Below the pieces are notes generated by a model. It did not search any database. It saw only the letters and a list, made by a program, of their open reading frames with translations, and was not told the DNA's origin. Source: Streptomyces gelaticus (GTDB lineage Bacteria; Actinomycetota; Actinomycetes; Streptomycetales; Streptomycetaceae). From it: 36,392 nucleotides of DNA. A program made the position numbers and the translations under genes. How positions within the stretch are numbered: the stretch's first letter is position 1; every line of letters begins with the position of its first letter. Location of the stretch: positions 1-36,392 of the forward strand of contig NZ_BMTF01000039.1 in the NCBI RefSeq assembly GCF_014649535.1, in the 5' to 3' direction. Below are positions 1 to 8,738 of the stretch, piece after piece.

Positions 1-674
1 TACGCGTGGTCCTCCCAGTTCGCCCGCGACAGCTTCCCGGTGACCGTGATCGTCCCGCCCTTCTTCACCGGCTCCGGGGAAGCGTTGACCGTCAGCTTCG
101 ACAGCCGCTGGACCCGGGCGGTGCTGTAGAAGTCGGTGTAGGCGATGTCCATCTGGTTACCGGCGAGCGCGCCCGCAGCGACGTGCCAGGTGCCGGCCAG
201 GGAGTTCTTGTACAGGTCGTAGCGCGGGTCGATCGTGTACGTCAGCTTGCACGTCGAGGTCGTGGCGTTGACCTTGGTGCACGTCGACACGTCCTCGTTC
301 GGCAGGATCACGCCGTCGATGGTGTCCGGCGAGTCCGGGTTGGTGCCGTGCCACAGGTCGGCGTAGGCGTCGACGACACCGGTGGCGTGCGAGGCGGTGA
401 CGGAGATGGAGATCGTCTTCTTGGCGGTGGTGCCCAGGACGATGTCCTTGCCGCCGTTGACGACGACCTTGGAGATGACGGGCTCCGACGCGTCGGAGGC
501 GGTGGCCGCGGCGGCCTTCGAGGCGCCCCGGGCGGCGATGCCGAAGGCCTCGGCACCCGACGTCGGCTTGTTCAGGTTCGGAACGGAGTGGTCGCCCGCG
601 TGGGCGGCCGGGACAGCCAGAGCAGACAGGGCCAGGGCGCCGGAAACGGCAGCAACAGTGGCACGAATTCGCAT
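1..674 (-). CDS. Secreted beta-rich protein, N-terminal part (gene runs off the left edge)
   Basis: The reading frame begins at ATG 674 and is still open at base 1, so the C-terminus is missing. Residues 1-26 form a Sec signal peptide (MRIRATVAAVSGALALSALA, then an AHA cleavage motif). The mature part has a low-complexity Ala/Ser/Thr stretch and then a beta-rich region (SKVVVNGGKDIVLGTTAKK) with one Cys pair near residues 133 and 142. The last visible part (LTVNASPEPVKKGGTITVTG) resembles an Ig-like or bacterial adhesion repeat. Streptomyces genomes encode several such secreted proteins, often labelled calcium-binding or DUF5707; I place it there by resemblance only. It probably acts outside the cell. 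A hairpin lies in its leader at 696-730. Confidence 0.75.
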   Translation of the reverse strand, partial: MRIRATVAAVSGALALSALAVPAAHAGDHSVPNLNKPTSGAEAFGIAARGASKAAAATASDASEPVISKVVVNGGKDIVLGTTAKKTISISVTASHATGVVDAYADLWHGTNPDSPDTIDGVILPNEDVSTCTKVNATTSTCKLTYTIDPRYDLYKNSLAGTWHVAAGALAGNQMDIAYTDFYSTARVQRLSKLTVNASPEPVKKGGTITVTGKLSRANWEDHA

Positions 675-695
675 GTGTTTCCCCAGTGGAGAAAG

Positions 696-730
696 GCCCC
701 GCGGGCACAAGAATGCGCCCCCGGCGGGGC
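696..730. terminator. Hairpin between the sacsin-like gene and the secreted-protein gene
   Basis: GCCCCGC (696-702) pairs with GCGGGGC (724-730), and an inner GGGC (703-706) pairs with GCCC (717-720) around a 10-nt loop. It sits 22 nt upstream of the secreted-protein start and downstream of the sacsin-like gene, both on the minus strand. It could terminate the longer gene or structure the leader of the next. There is no U-tract, as is usual in high-GC actinomycetes. Confidence 0.5.
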
Positions 731-847
731 TGGTTCGGACTGTGAGTCTGCTGACTCGAAAGACCAGACCCGCCACCCGTGTGAAGGGTTGTACGCCGGG
801 ATGAAGTTCTTGCGAAGATCCCTCGGCCGTGTGTACCCGGCCGCCCG

Positions 848-3800
848 TCATTCGAACCAGCGGTCGCGTGCCAGCTCCTCCGTACGGGAGGGGTCCTCCA
901 GCAGCGCCGCGACCTCGAAGCGGCGCGGCCACTGGCCCGCCGCCCAGGCCAGGCCCGCCGCGACGCCCTCCAGCGTGGCGGCGTGCACCGCACCGTCGGG
1001 GGTGCGGCGCCAGTCCAGTTCGACGCCGCCCGCGCGCAGTTCACCGTGCTCGACGTACACGTCCGGGGTGCCGGCGCCGAGCAGGACCCGTACCGCGTCC
1101 GGCACTTGATGCTCCTCGCCCTCCGTCGACACCTCCGCCTCGACGCTCTCGCCGAGCCGGCGCACCTGGAACAGCTCGGCCAGCTCGGTGGCGCGCGCCG
1201 GGGCGACCGGGAGCAGCGGGATCCCGGCGGTCAGCGGCAGCAGATCGGGGGCGTCCGCGATCACGGCGTCCGCCGCGTCGACGACCCGTACCTCGCCGTC
1301 GACCACGGCCCGCAGTTCGTCCGGCAGCGTGACCTGTTCCGGGTCGAGGTCGGCCAGGGCCGTGTACAGGGAGTGCAGTTGTACGGGGCCGACCGGGCGG
1401 TCCTCGTCCGCGAGCCGGCCGAGGAGTTCGGCGGCGCCGCCCGGCTCGTCGAGCAGGGCGGCCACGGAGGTCCGTACGCCGAGGGCGCGCAGCACCTGTG
1501 CGTCGTCGAACCCGGTCGCGTCGGCGGAGTCGTAGAGACCGGCCAGCCGGGGGTCGCCGCCCGCGGCCCGCAGCCCGGCGGGGCGGCGGCCGTCGAGCAC
1601 CGGGTGGTCGCGCAGCCACCAGGCCGTGTACGGGCGGACGGACTGTGTGGTGCCGTCCGGCAGCAGCACCCGCACCGGCTGGGTCAGTGCGTCGCGCAGC
1701 GGAGGCTGGGCGAGCATGGCGAGCGCCTGCGGCCAGGCGTCGTCGTCGACCAGGTCCAGATCGCGGACGGCCACGATCTCGGTGGCGACCGGCGGTACCG
1801 GAGTGTCGGGCAGCTGGTCGAGGACGTCCTCGCACCACACGTCCACGGCGTCCAGCAGACCGGCGTCGTCGGGCTCGGCGAAGTCGCCCTCGCGCGGCTC
1901 CAGTTCGTCCGGGTCCAGCACCACATCGGTGGTCCGCACGAGCGCGAAGGTGGCCAGCACCCCGCAGGCGGTGAGCGGCTGCTCGCCCCAGCGGTCGGCC
2001 AGCTCCTGGTCGCAGAGGGCCAGTTCGCCCTCCCGCATGACGGCCGCGAACGGGCTGGCGGGCAGCACGAGTTCCCCGGCGGGGGCCGGTTCGCCGTCCT
2101 CGTCGGGGAGGGCGAGCGCCCCGAGCCACGGCTCGTCGCCGGGTGCCAGCTCGGCGTCCCGCACGAGGGTGAGGACGGTCTCGGCGAGCTCGTCGCCGTC
2201 CAGCGCGTCCTCGTCCCAGATCTCGCCCGCGTCCAGCGATCCGGCGACGGCGGCCCGCACCTGCGGGGTCGTCAGCACGGCGCGCGGAGTGGCGGGCAGG
2301 GCGCCCAGCTTCTCCAGCAGCGGATGGGCGGCGTCCGGGTGGGCGACCTTGAGACCGAGCCGGGCGAGGCGCTCCAGCACCGGTCCGCCGGCTGCGTCGG
2401 GGAGCGGGAGGAGTACCTGGCGGGGTCCGATGGCGGTGCGGGCCACGGCCGGGATCCCGGGTTCCGCGGCCTCCGTTGTCCCGGCCAGCGGTACGGGCAG
2501 GCCGGAGAGGCGGTCCGGGTCGATGCCGGACAGGCTGTCGTACAGCCGCCGCCACCAGCCGGGGTCGCGTTCCAGACCGGCGAGCCGGTCGATCGCCTCG
2601 GTCAGCGGGACCCGGGCGACCCGGAGCGTGCGCAGCTCACTGCGGCGTTCCAGTCCGGCGGGCAGCAGACACGGCAGGACCTCGGCGAGCACCCGTACGG
2701 TCTCGGCGCCGACGCCTTCCAGCACCTCGGCCTCGATGGGCCGCAGCGCGGTGGTGGCCGTGTCGGGGAGGCCGTCCGCCCCCGCGTCCCAGGTGTCCCA
2801 CCGGTCCGCCTCGGTGGTGGTGTCGCGCGGGGCGGCGGGCGCCAGGAACGCGACGCGCGGCAGCCGCTCCAGGATCGCGCCGCGCAGCGCGCCGTCCAGT
2901 TCGCCCTTGCCGAGCGGTCCCGGTACGAGGTCGATGGTGTCGACGGACACCGGCTGCCAGCCGGCGAGCAGTTCGGCGTACGCGTCGGCGGCGCGCTGCA
3001 CCAGGAAATCGGTGAGCGGTCCCGGCGCGAAGTGGCGGCGGGCGGTGTCGAGCGGCAGCGACGCGATGAGCAGCGCGGGGATGCCGAGGGGTTCGTCGGT
3101 GGGGGTCGGGGCGTGGACGACGGGGAGGGTACGGGGGCGCGCCGGTGCGCCCTCCGTGTCGACCGGGACCGCCCAGGTGACCGACCAGTGCGGGCGCAGC
3201 CGTTCCTCGCGGGGGCGGTCGGCGAGCAGGGCGGGCTCGACGGGGCCGTGCTGGGTGACGGTGCGCCAGCGGTTCGTGCCGTGCGCGGAGTCCTCGATGT
3301 GGATGTAGGGACCGTGCTCGGTGCGGCGCAGTGTCCGTACGGTGTCCGGGGTCTCGATCACGATCTCGTCGAGGCCGGGCAGGGTGAGCAGCAGGGCGTC
3401 GTCGACCGCGTCGAGCAGTCGGAGCACGAGGTCCTCGGCACCGCCGTCGCGCAGTGGGAGGACCACGACGGTGTCGTACCCGTCGGGTGCGGTGCCCTGG
3501 GCGGGCAGCGGGAGCCGGAGCAGGGGTACGTGGCCGTCGCGGCGGCGCAGTTCGTCGCCGAGGCCGGGGCTGGCGACGGCCGCCCGCGCGGCGAGGTCGC
3601 GGGCCTCGGCGAGGGACCAGCGGACGCCGCCGTGCCGGCCGACGACGGCGGGCTCGTCGCTCACCGCGAGCACGGCGGCGAACCCGACGCCGAACCTGCC
3701 GACGGCTCCTTCGTGCCCCTCGCGCTTGGCGGAGGCGCGCAGCGTGGAGAGCGACTCCACGCCGGTGGCGTCGAGGGGTGCGCCGGTGTTGGCGGCGGCG

Positions 3801-4054
3801 AGGACCGCGGGGGTGCCCGGGGCCGCCGGGTGCACGGTGAGGCGGAGCCGGCCGGGGACCTGAGCGCGGGCGGCGGCGTCGGCGGCGTTCTGGGCCAGCT
3901 CGACGACGAGGCGGTCGCGGTAGCCGCCGAGCGCGAGGTCCTCCTCGGCGTTGGCGTCCTCGCGGAATCTGGCGGGGCCGGCGCCCCAGGCGTCGAGCAC
4001 ACCGCGCCGCAGCCGCGCGGTCCCGAACGGGTCGACCCCCTCGGTCGCATTCAT
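848..4054 (-). CDS. Sacsin/Hsp90-type ATP-binding protein, about 1068 aa
   Basis: The N-terminus is a GHKL (Hsp90-like) ATPase fold. The N-box is at residues 52-59 (ELAQNAAD, with Glu52 and Asn56 in the ATP/Mg positions) and the glycine-rich lid is at 119-125 (GRFGVGF). This is the sacsin N-terminal ATP-binding-like domain. The remaining ~850 residues are acidic, Leu/Ala/Pro-rich, and carry no further motif I recognise. The family is large and conserved in Streptomyces but has no assigned role; a chaperone-like function is inference from the ATPase. ATG 4054 matches the start of homology (MNATEGVDPFGTARLRRG). GTG 4060, two codons upstream, has the better-spaced GGAG and is a realistic alternative. 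The frame stays open to 4162, but that extension looks non-coding. It lies downstream of the DUF3027 gene on the same strand across a repeat-bearing spacer. Confidence 0.88.
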   Translation of the reverse strand: MNATEGVDPFGTARLRRGVLDAWGAGPARFREDANAEEDLALGGYRDRLVVELAQNAADAAARAQVPGRLRLTVHPAAPGTPAVLAAANTGAPLDATGVESLSTLRASAKREGHEGAVGRFGVGFAAVLAVSDEPAVVGRHGGVRWSLAEARDLAARAAVASPGLGDELRRRDGHVPLLRLPLPAQGTAPDGYDTVVVLPLRDGGAEDLVLRLLDAVDDALLLTLPGLDEIVIETPDTVRTLRRTEHGPYIHIEDSAHGTNRWRTVTQHGPVEPALLADRPREERLRPHWSVTWAVPVDTEGAPARPRTLPVVHAPTPTDEPLGIPALLIASLPLDTARRHFAPGPLTDFLVQRAADAYAELLAGWQPVSVDTIDLVPGPLGKGELDGALRGAILERLPRVAFLAPAAPRDTTTEADRWDTWDAGADGLPDTATTALRPIEAEVLEGVGAETVRVLAEVLPCLLPAGLERRSELRTLRVARVPLTEAIDRLAGLERDPGWWRRLYDSLSGIDPDRLSGLPVPLAGTTEAAEPGIPAVARTAIGPRQVLLPLPDAAGGPVLERLARLGLKVAHPDAAHPLLEKLGALPATPRAVLTTPQVRAAVAGSLDAGEIWDEDALDGDELAETVLTLVRDAELAPGDEPWLGALALPDEDGEPAPAGELVLPASPFAAVMREGELALCDQELADRWGEQPLTACGVLATFALVRTTDVVLDPDELEPREGDFAEPDDAGLLDAVDVWCEDVLDQLPDTPVPPVATEIVAVRDLDLVDDDAWPQALAMLAQPPLRDALTQPVRVLLPDGTTQSVRPYTAWWLRDHPVLDGRRPAGLRAAGGDPRLAGLYDSADATGFDDAQVLRALGVRTSVAALLDEPGGAAELLGRLADEDRPVGPVQLHSLYTALADLDPEQVTLPDELRAVVDGEVRVVDAADAVIADAPDLLPLTAGIPLLPVAPARATELAELFQVRRLGESVEAEVSTEGEEHQVPDAVRVLLGAGTPDVYVEHGELRAGGVELDWRRTPDGAVHAATLEGVAAGLAWAAGQWPRRFEVAALLEDPSRTEELARDRWFE

Positions 4055-4208
4055 GCTCACGCTCTGACTCCGCTCTTTCCGGTTACGCACTGCCCATGCC
4101 GCCAAGTGTGCGCCCGAAGGTACCGGGTCCTCGCACCGGACGGAGGCGGCGGAACAGCGCATCGGCCGGTTCGGGCCCTTGAGCGGACGTCTGCCGGACG
4201 GTCGGCGG

Positions 4209-4440
4209 AATCAAGCCCGCCCGGCGACCGAGAACAAAGCGCTTCGCGGGAGGCCGCAGAATCTCTCCATCGAGCAGCAGAATCAAGCCCGTCCGGCGAT
4301 CGAGGACAAAGCGCTTCGCCGGGCGGCCGCGAATCCCCTCGGACGAGCGGCAGAATCGAGCCCGCCCGGCGCTTGAGGGCAAAGCGGTTCGCCGGGGCTG
4401 CCCGGCATCCCGACCCAGCCCGTCCGGCGGTCGAGGACGG
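4209..4440. repeat. Four degenerate copies of an intergenic repeat, about 72 bp apart
   Basis: A core reading roughly AGCCCGYCCGGCGAYCGAGG recurs at 4213, 4285, 4358 and 4417. The first three copies extend to about 42 bp and include AAAGCGCTTCGC or a variant (4209-4250, 4281-4323, 4354-4396). The first three spacings are 72 and 73 bp, so the unit includes a diverged spacer. It fills most of the gap between the sacsin-like start and the DUF3027 stop. Similar CCGGCGATTGAGGAC-like elements are scattered in Streptomyces intergenic regions; their function is unknown. Confidence 0.75.
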
Positions 4441-4498
4441 ACCCGGTCCACCGGAGCACCCCGCACCCGCGGGAAGCCGCACCGCCCCCGGCAACCGC

Positions 4499-5434
4499 CT
4501 AGGAGTGGCCGAGGTCCTCCGTCGGCCCGTCCGCCTCCGCCGGGACCGAGCCGGAGTCCCGGGCCGGCCGCAGCGGATACTCGTCCACCTGCATCGTGTC
4601 CAGCGCGTGCGGCACCGGCTTCGGCGGCTTCGGCATCACCGCCGCCTCCGAGTGCCCACCGCACCCGTACGACAGCGACACGACCCGGCCGTCCGCCGGA
4701 CCGAACTCGTTCGCGCACACCCCGAACGCCTGCCTGAGCGAACCCGCCAGCGGCACCAGGAAGGCACAGGTGACGCACGAGGCCGGGGCCGCCTGGGCCA
4801 TCGGCGTCTTCGCGCCGAACGCCTCGTCCCACCGGTCGGCCGCCGCGTGCAGCCCGTACCGGGACAGCACCCTCGCCCGCCGCATGCCGAGCTCGTCCGC
4901 GAGCGCCGCGATCGAGCCCCGGCTCGTCGTCGCGGGGCGCGTCGTCAGCTCGGCGTCCTCCGCGTCGACGAGGTCGGCCATCTCCTGCGACACCTCGGAG
5001 ACCGCGGAGCTCGGCGACGGCTCGTCCTCGCCGGTGTAGCCGGGCTCCAGACGCAGATCGTCCGCCTCGGTGGGCAGCAGATCGCCCGGCCCCATGTCGC
5101 CGGGGCGCAGCCGCTCGCTCCACGGCACCCACTCCGGGGCGAGCAGCGCGTCACTGCCGGGCAGCAGCACCGTTTCGTCGAGGGTGACGTACTTCGCGCG
5201 GGAGGCCCGCGCGACGGTCACCGCCCAGCGCCAGCCCCGGTAGCCGGGCTCCTTGCACTCGAAGAAGTGCGTGACGACCCGGTCCCCCTCGGAGACCACG
5301 GCCACATGCTCACCGACTACCCCCGGCGCGGCTGCCTCCTCGGCCGCAGCGCGGGCGAGGTCTACGGCCTCGGCGCACAGACGGTCGGGAACAGGGGTAC
5401 GGGCCGTACGGCTTCGCGTCGTCGCAGCACTCAC
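4499..5434 (-). CDS. DUF3027 family protein, 311 aa
   Basis: The protein matches the actinobacterial DUF3027 family along its length. The N-terminal half holds HFFECKEPGYRGWRWAVTVAR and LDETVLLPGSDALLAPEWVPW, and the C-terminal half has a cysteine set CVTC...FGVCANEF...SYGCGGH that could bind zinc. The start is GTG 5434 (VSAATTRSRTARTPVPD); the Shine-Dalgarno sequence is weak. It has no signal peptide or membrane segment, so it is likely cytoplasmic. The family has no established function. The very acidic middle (about residues 100-170) is typical of the family. It stands alone on the minus strand, with a repeat-filled spacer on each side. Confidence 0.88.
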   Translation of the reverse strand: MSAATTRSRTARTPVPDRLCAEAVDLARAAAEEAAAPGVVGEHVAVVSEGDRVVTHFFECKEPGYRGWRWAVTVARASRAKYVTLDETVLLPGSDALLAPEWVPWSERLRPGDMGPGDLLPTEADDLRLEPGYTGEDEPSPSSAVSEVSQEMADLVDAEDAELTTRPATTSRGSIAALADELGMRRARVLSRYGLHAAADRWDEAFGAKTPMAQAAPASCVTCAFLVPLAGSLRQAFGVCANEFGPADGRVVSLSYGCGGHSEAAVMPKPPKPVPHALDTMQVDEYPLRPARDSGSVPAEADGPTEDLGHS

Positions 5435-5736
5435 AGGTCTCGCTTCTCTCCTACGCCAGTCTCACGAGCGCGCCAGCACATCCATCGGTTTCGGCCATGA
5501 CGGATGCGGGCGGAGCGGACCTGGGGGCCGCGTCGACGTCCACACCCGTTGCTGCCTGCCTCGGGCACACCTTCTGCAACCCATTCTGCGGGATCGCCGA
5601 GAGGCGCGCGGCCGAGAACAACCGCCGGTGGCGCGCTACGCACGCTACCCTCTCCGCCGCGCCCCGCCCACCTGCCCGTCCCAAACAAGGCCGTATCCGG
5701 TGTCGTCTCCCCGGCAAATCCCCTGCGTTTCCCTCA

Positions 5737-5890
5737 CGAATCCCTTCCGGGACCTTTGCCGACACCCTCCCGAATCCCTTCCGGGACCTCCGCCGGCACC
5801 CTCCCGAAACCCTCCCAGGATCTCCGTCGACACCCTCCCGAAACCCTCCCAAGACCTCCGTCGACATCCTCCCGAATCCCTGCGGAGACC
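5737..5890. repeat. 34-bp tandem repeat, four copies plus a partial fifth
   Basis: Units run 5737-5770, 5771-5804, 5805-5838 and 5839-5872, with a partial unit to about 5890. Each begins CGAAWCCCT and ends near CCCTCC or TCCTCC, with the core GACCTCCGYCGACACC. Spacing is exactly 34 bp each time. Since 34 is not a multiple of three, the array cannot encode a periodic peptide in one frame, which supports a non-coding element. Confidence 0.9.
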
Positions 5891-5920
5891 TCTCCCGGCC
5901 TCTCCCGGCCTCTCCCGGCC
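5891..5920. repeat. 10-bp tandem repeat TCTCCCGGCC, three perfect copies
   Basis: TCTCCCGGCC occurs three times without interruption directly after the 34-bp array. It looks like a slippage-type expansion. Confidence 0.9.
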
Positions 5921-6057
5921 GCTCGCGGACGCGCACGGTCCCGGAGCCGGGCCGGCCCCGCCCGGCCTGCGCGGATCGCTGGCCCGACGGGGCGGAGTGC
6001 GCCGCGCCCCGCACCGATGCCGGTTCACCGCCACCGCTACTGGGGCACTATGACGGG

Positions 6058-7485
6058 GTGACTTCCGCCAGGTCGCACGAGGGGCCCGGCCCGCTCCGCA
6101 GGACGGGCCGGGCGATCGGCCGTGCTCTCCACCTGCCGTTCACCGGCACCGCCAGGGGCATCCGGAAGGCGACGCACGCCCATGGCGCCGGGGAGTCCGG
6201 GCTCGGCAAACTGATCGAACTGCATGCCGTGAACGGCGCGGGCGACGTGATGATCACGGTCGCGCTCGCCTCGACGGTGTTCTTCGCCGTGCCGACGGAC
6301 GAGGCCCGCGGACGGGTCGCCCTCTACCTCGCCATCACCATGGCGCCCTTCACGCTCCTCGCCCCCGTGATCGGCCCACTCCTGGACCGCCTGCCGCACG
6401 GACGGCGCGCCGCGATGGCCGGTGCGATGCTGGCCCGCGCGGTGCTCGCACTCACCATGTCGGGCGCGGTCGCCACCGGCGGCCTGGAACTGTATCCGGC
6501 CGCGCTGGGCGTCCTGGTCTGCTCAAAGGCGTACGGGGTGGTGCGCAGCGCGGTGGTGCCGCGGCTGCTGCCGCCGCGCTTCTCCCTGGTGAAGGCGAAT
6601 TCCCGGGTCACGCTCGCCGGGCTGCTGGCGACCGGGGTGGCGGCCCCGGTCGCGGCGGGGCTGCAGACGCTCGGGGCCGGCTGGCCGCTGTACGGGGCGT
6701 GCGTGATCTTCATCGGCGGGACCGTTCTCGCCTTCACGCTGCCGCCCAAGGTCGACTCCGCGAAGGGCGAGCGGAAGGCCCAGCTGGTGCCGCCGCACGG
6801 CGTGGCGGTCTCCCGGACCGAGTCGGGGCGGGGCGGCGGCAAGCGGTCCTGGCGGGCGCGGCGCAGGGAGCCGAACGGCGAGAAGCGGCCCGGTCTGCGG
6901 TCCGTGGGCCCGTCCGTGCTGAACGGGCTCCAGGCCAACACCGCGCACCGCGCGCTCTCCGGCTTTCTGATCTTCTTCCTGGCGTTCCTGCTGCGCGAGC
7001 ACCCGCTCGCCGGACAGAGCGCCGCCGTCTCGCTCGGCATCGCCGGCGTCGCGGCCGGCGTCGGCAACGCGCTCGGTACGGCGGTCGGCTCCTGGCTGCG
7101 GGCCCGCGGCCCCGAGGTGATCGTCGCCTCGGTGCTGGCCCTGGCGCTGGGGGTCGCCGTGCTCGCGGCACTCTTCTTCAGCACGGTCACGGTCGCCGCG
7201 CTCAGCGCCACCGCGGGCTTCACGCAGGCCCTGTCGAAGCTCTCCCTGGACGCGATGATCCAGCGCGACGTGCCCGAAGAGGTGCGCACCTCCGCGTTCG
7301 CCCGGTCCGAGACCGTGCTCCAGATGGCCTGGGTGGTCGGCGGCGGCATCGGCATCGCCCTCCCCCTCAACGGCGTACTGGGCATGTCGGTCGCCGCGGG
7401 CATCCTCGCCCTCGGCGCCGCAACGTCCGTACGGGGTCTGCTGGGCGCCGCGCGACGCGGCTCGCCGCACCCCCGCGTGGCGTGA
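6058..7485 (+). CDS. Major facilitator superfamily transporter, 475 aa
   Basis: This is a polytopic inner-membrane protein of the MFS type. Hydrophobic segments group into two halves: the first from VNGAGDVMITVALASTVFFA to about residue 240, the second from LSGFLIFFLAFLLREHPLAG to the C-terminus. A basic, Arg/Lys-rich cytoplasmic loop (residues about 240-285) lies between them. PVIGPLLDRLPHGRRAAMAG is the characteristic MFS loop 2-3 motif. GTG 6058 (VTSARSHEGPGPLRRTG) is chosen because the conserved protein starts there. The frame is open upstream to 5497 but would read through the tandem repeats. The substrate cannot be read from sequence. It precedes the DUF2771 and menaquinone genes on the same strand. 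Confidence 0.87.
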   Translation: MTSARSHEGPGPLRRTGRAIGRALHLPFTGTARGIRKATHAHGAGESGLGKLIELHAVNGAGDVMITVALASTVFFAVPTDEARGRVALYLAITMAPFTLLAPVIGPLLDRLPHGRRAAMAGAMLARAVLALTMSGAVATGGLELYPAALGVLVCSKAYGVVRSAVVPRLLPPRFSLVKANSRVTLAGLLATGVAAPVAAGLQTLGAGWPLYGACVIFIGGTVLAFTLPPKVDSAKGERKAQLVPPHGVAVSRTESGRGGGKRSWRARRREPNGEKRPGLRSVGPSVLNGLQANTAHRALSGFLIFFLAFLLREHPLAGQSAAVSLGIAGVAAGVGNALGTAVGSWLRARGPEVIVASVLALALGVAVLAALFFSTVTVAALSATAGFTQALSKLSLDAMIQRDVPEEVRTSAFARSETVLQMAWVVGGGIGIALPLNGVLGMSVAAGILALGAATSVRGLLGAARRGSPHPRVA

Positions 7486-7512
7486 ACCGGAGCGACCGAT
7501 AGCCTTCGGCCC

Positions 7513-7992
7513 ATGACCGTTGCGTTCTTCTCCGGTAAGAGCCGCCGAATCGGCGTCGCTCTTGGTGCCGTGTCCGCGGGACTCCTTGTCCTCTCCGCCT
7601 GCGAGAAGCCGACGCCGCTCGCGACCGTAACGGTCGGCGGCAACTCGGTGAGCTCCGAGGCCGCCTGCTACAACGACGGCAAGCCGCTCAAGCAGTCCGA
7701 GTACCAGAGCTGCCTCAACAAGAAGGCGGAGAAGTCCGTCGAGGTCGCGATGGACGACAAGGTCCGCTTCGGGGTCGACCCCGAGATCGCGAACAACGGC
7801 TGGACCCTGTTCATCAACGGCCAGCAGGCCGAGCAGGAGCCGTACATGAAGACCTACCGGTCCATCCCGGGCAGCGCCTTCTTCTCCAGCCAGACCGGCG
7901 AGACCACGAACAAGACGCAGATCAGCATCGTGGAGACCAAGGGCAAGCAACTGATCGGTGTCTGGCACTTCGAACTGAAGAAGTCCTCCTGA
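7513..7992 (+). CDS. DUF2771 family lipoprotein, 159 aa
   Basis: The N-terminus is basic, then hydrophobic, and ends in the lipobox LSAC, with Cys30 as the lipidation site. It is therefore an anchored lipoprotein on the outer face of the membrane. The rest (WTLFINGQQAEQEPYMKTYR, ISIVETKGKQLIGVWHFELKK) is a small beta domain matching DUF2771. Two further cysteines (CYNDG and SCLNKK) may form a disulfide. It starts 27 nt after the MFS stop and sits 41 nt before mqnB, so co-transcription is plausible. Its role is unknown. Confidence 0.85.
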   Translation: MTVAFFSGKSRRIGVALGAVSAGLLVLSACEKPTPLATVTVGGNSVSSEAACYNDGKPLKQSEYQSCLNKKAEKSVEVAMDDKVRFGVDPEIANNGWTLFINGQQAEQEPYMKTYRSIPGSAFFSSQTGETTNKTQISIVETKGKQLIGVWHFELKKSS

Positions 7993-8033
7993 ACCGCGCC
8001 TGACCCCCTCCTGAGCCTCGGAGGCACCTCCCC

Positions 8034-8738
8034 GTGCGTGTGCTCGTCGTGACCGCTGTCCCCGCAGAACGGGACGCGGTCACACGCGCGTCCGGGGACG
8101 TCTCCGAGCCGTCGGTACGTCGGATTCCCGGCGCCGAGCTCCACCGCGCGGGGCCCTTCGACGTCCTCGCGGGCGGCGCCGGACCGGCCGCCGCGGCCGC
8201 CGCGACGGCCTTCGGCCTCGCTTCCGGCCCGTACGGCCTCGTCGTCTCGGCCGGCATCGGCGGCGGATTCGCGCCCGTCGCCCCGGTCGGCTCGCTCGTC
8301 GTCGCGAGCGGGATCGTCGCCGCCGACCTGGGCGCCGAAACCCCCGAGGGCTTCGTGCCCGTCACCGGCCTGGGCTTCGGCCGCGACCGGTTCACGCCAC
8401 CGCCCGCACAGGTCCGGGACGTGGCCGCCGCCACCGGCGCGCTCACCGCCGAGATCCTCACCGTCTCCACCGTGACCGGCAGCGCCGCACGCGCCGCCGC
8501 CCTGCTCGCCGCGCACCCTCGGGCCGGAGCCGAGGCCATGGAGGGCTTCGGGGTCGCGGAGGCCGCCGAACGTGCCGGCGTGCCCGCCCTGGAGATCAGG
8601 GCCGTCTCGAACACCGTCGGCCCGCGCGACCGGGACGCCTGGCGCATCGGCGACGCGCTGGCCGCGCTCACCGACGCGTTCGGGAAGCTCGTACCCGTAC
8701 TGGAAGGTTGGACCCACCATGACCGAAACGACTCCTGA
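8034..8738 (+). CDS. mqnB: Futalosine hydrolase MqnB
   Basis: The enzyme cleaves futalosine to dehypoxanthine futalosine and hypoxanthine in the futalosine route to menaquinone (cytoplasm). The 234-residue protein has the nucleosidase/phosphorylase fold. SAGIGGGF at 72-79 is the nucleobase/phosphate-site glycine loop. AMEGFGVA with Glu170 is the family motif that contacts ribose, and RAVSNTVGPRDRDAW near the C-terminus carries the purine-site Asn and Asp. GTG 8034 follows GGAGG with a 9-nt spacer. It overlaps mqnD by 20 nt, and the same gene pair is adjacent in S. coelicolor (SCO4327-SCO4326). The ordinary MTA/SAH nucleosidase is related, but the neighbour settles the call. Confidence 0.93.
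   Translation: MRVLVVTAVPAERDAVTRASGDVSEPSVRRIPGAELHRAGPFDVLAGGAGPAAAAAATAFGLASGPYGLVVSAGIGGGFAPVAPVGSLVVASGIVAADLGAETPEGFVPVTGLGFGRDRFTPPPAQVRDVAAATGALTAEILTVSTVTGSAARAAALLAAHPRAGAEAMEGFGVAEAAERAGVPALEIRAVSNTVGPRDRDAWRIGDALAALTDAFGKLVPVLEGWTHHDRNDS

Larger units (their letters stand above)
5435..6057. other. Non-coding spacer between the DUF3027 and MFS genes
   Basis: About 620 bp separate two divergent genes and must hold both promoters. I see no convincing gene. Several frames stay open because of GC bias, but none has a Shine-Dalgarno-supported start or a protein I recognise. Its main content is a 34-bp tandem repeat followed by a 10-bp tandem repeat (separate entries). Confidence 0.65.

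Noticed and set aside
983..5500. 1505-codon open frame on the plus strand
   Set aside because: It is antisense to the sacsin-like and DUF3027 genes, with Arg/Gly/Gln-rich composition and no recognisable domain; an artefact of third-position GC bias.
5737..5872. Possible CRISPR array
   Set aside because: The 34-bp units are contiguous, with no unique spacers and no cas genes nearby.
5451..6014. Minus-strand frame with repeated VSxxxxEGFG-like peptides
   Set aside because: The peptide periodicity is a by-product of the 34-bp repeat; the frame has no ribosome-binding site and the unit is not a multiple of three.
5497..6057. N-terminal extension of the MFS transporter by 187 codons
   Set aside because: It would read through the 34-bp tandem repeat and has no signal or membrane pattern; the conserved protein starts at GTG 6058.
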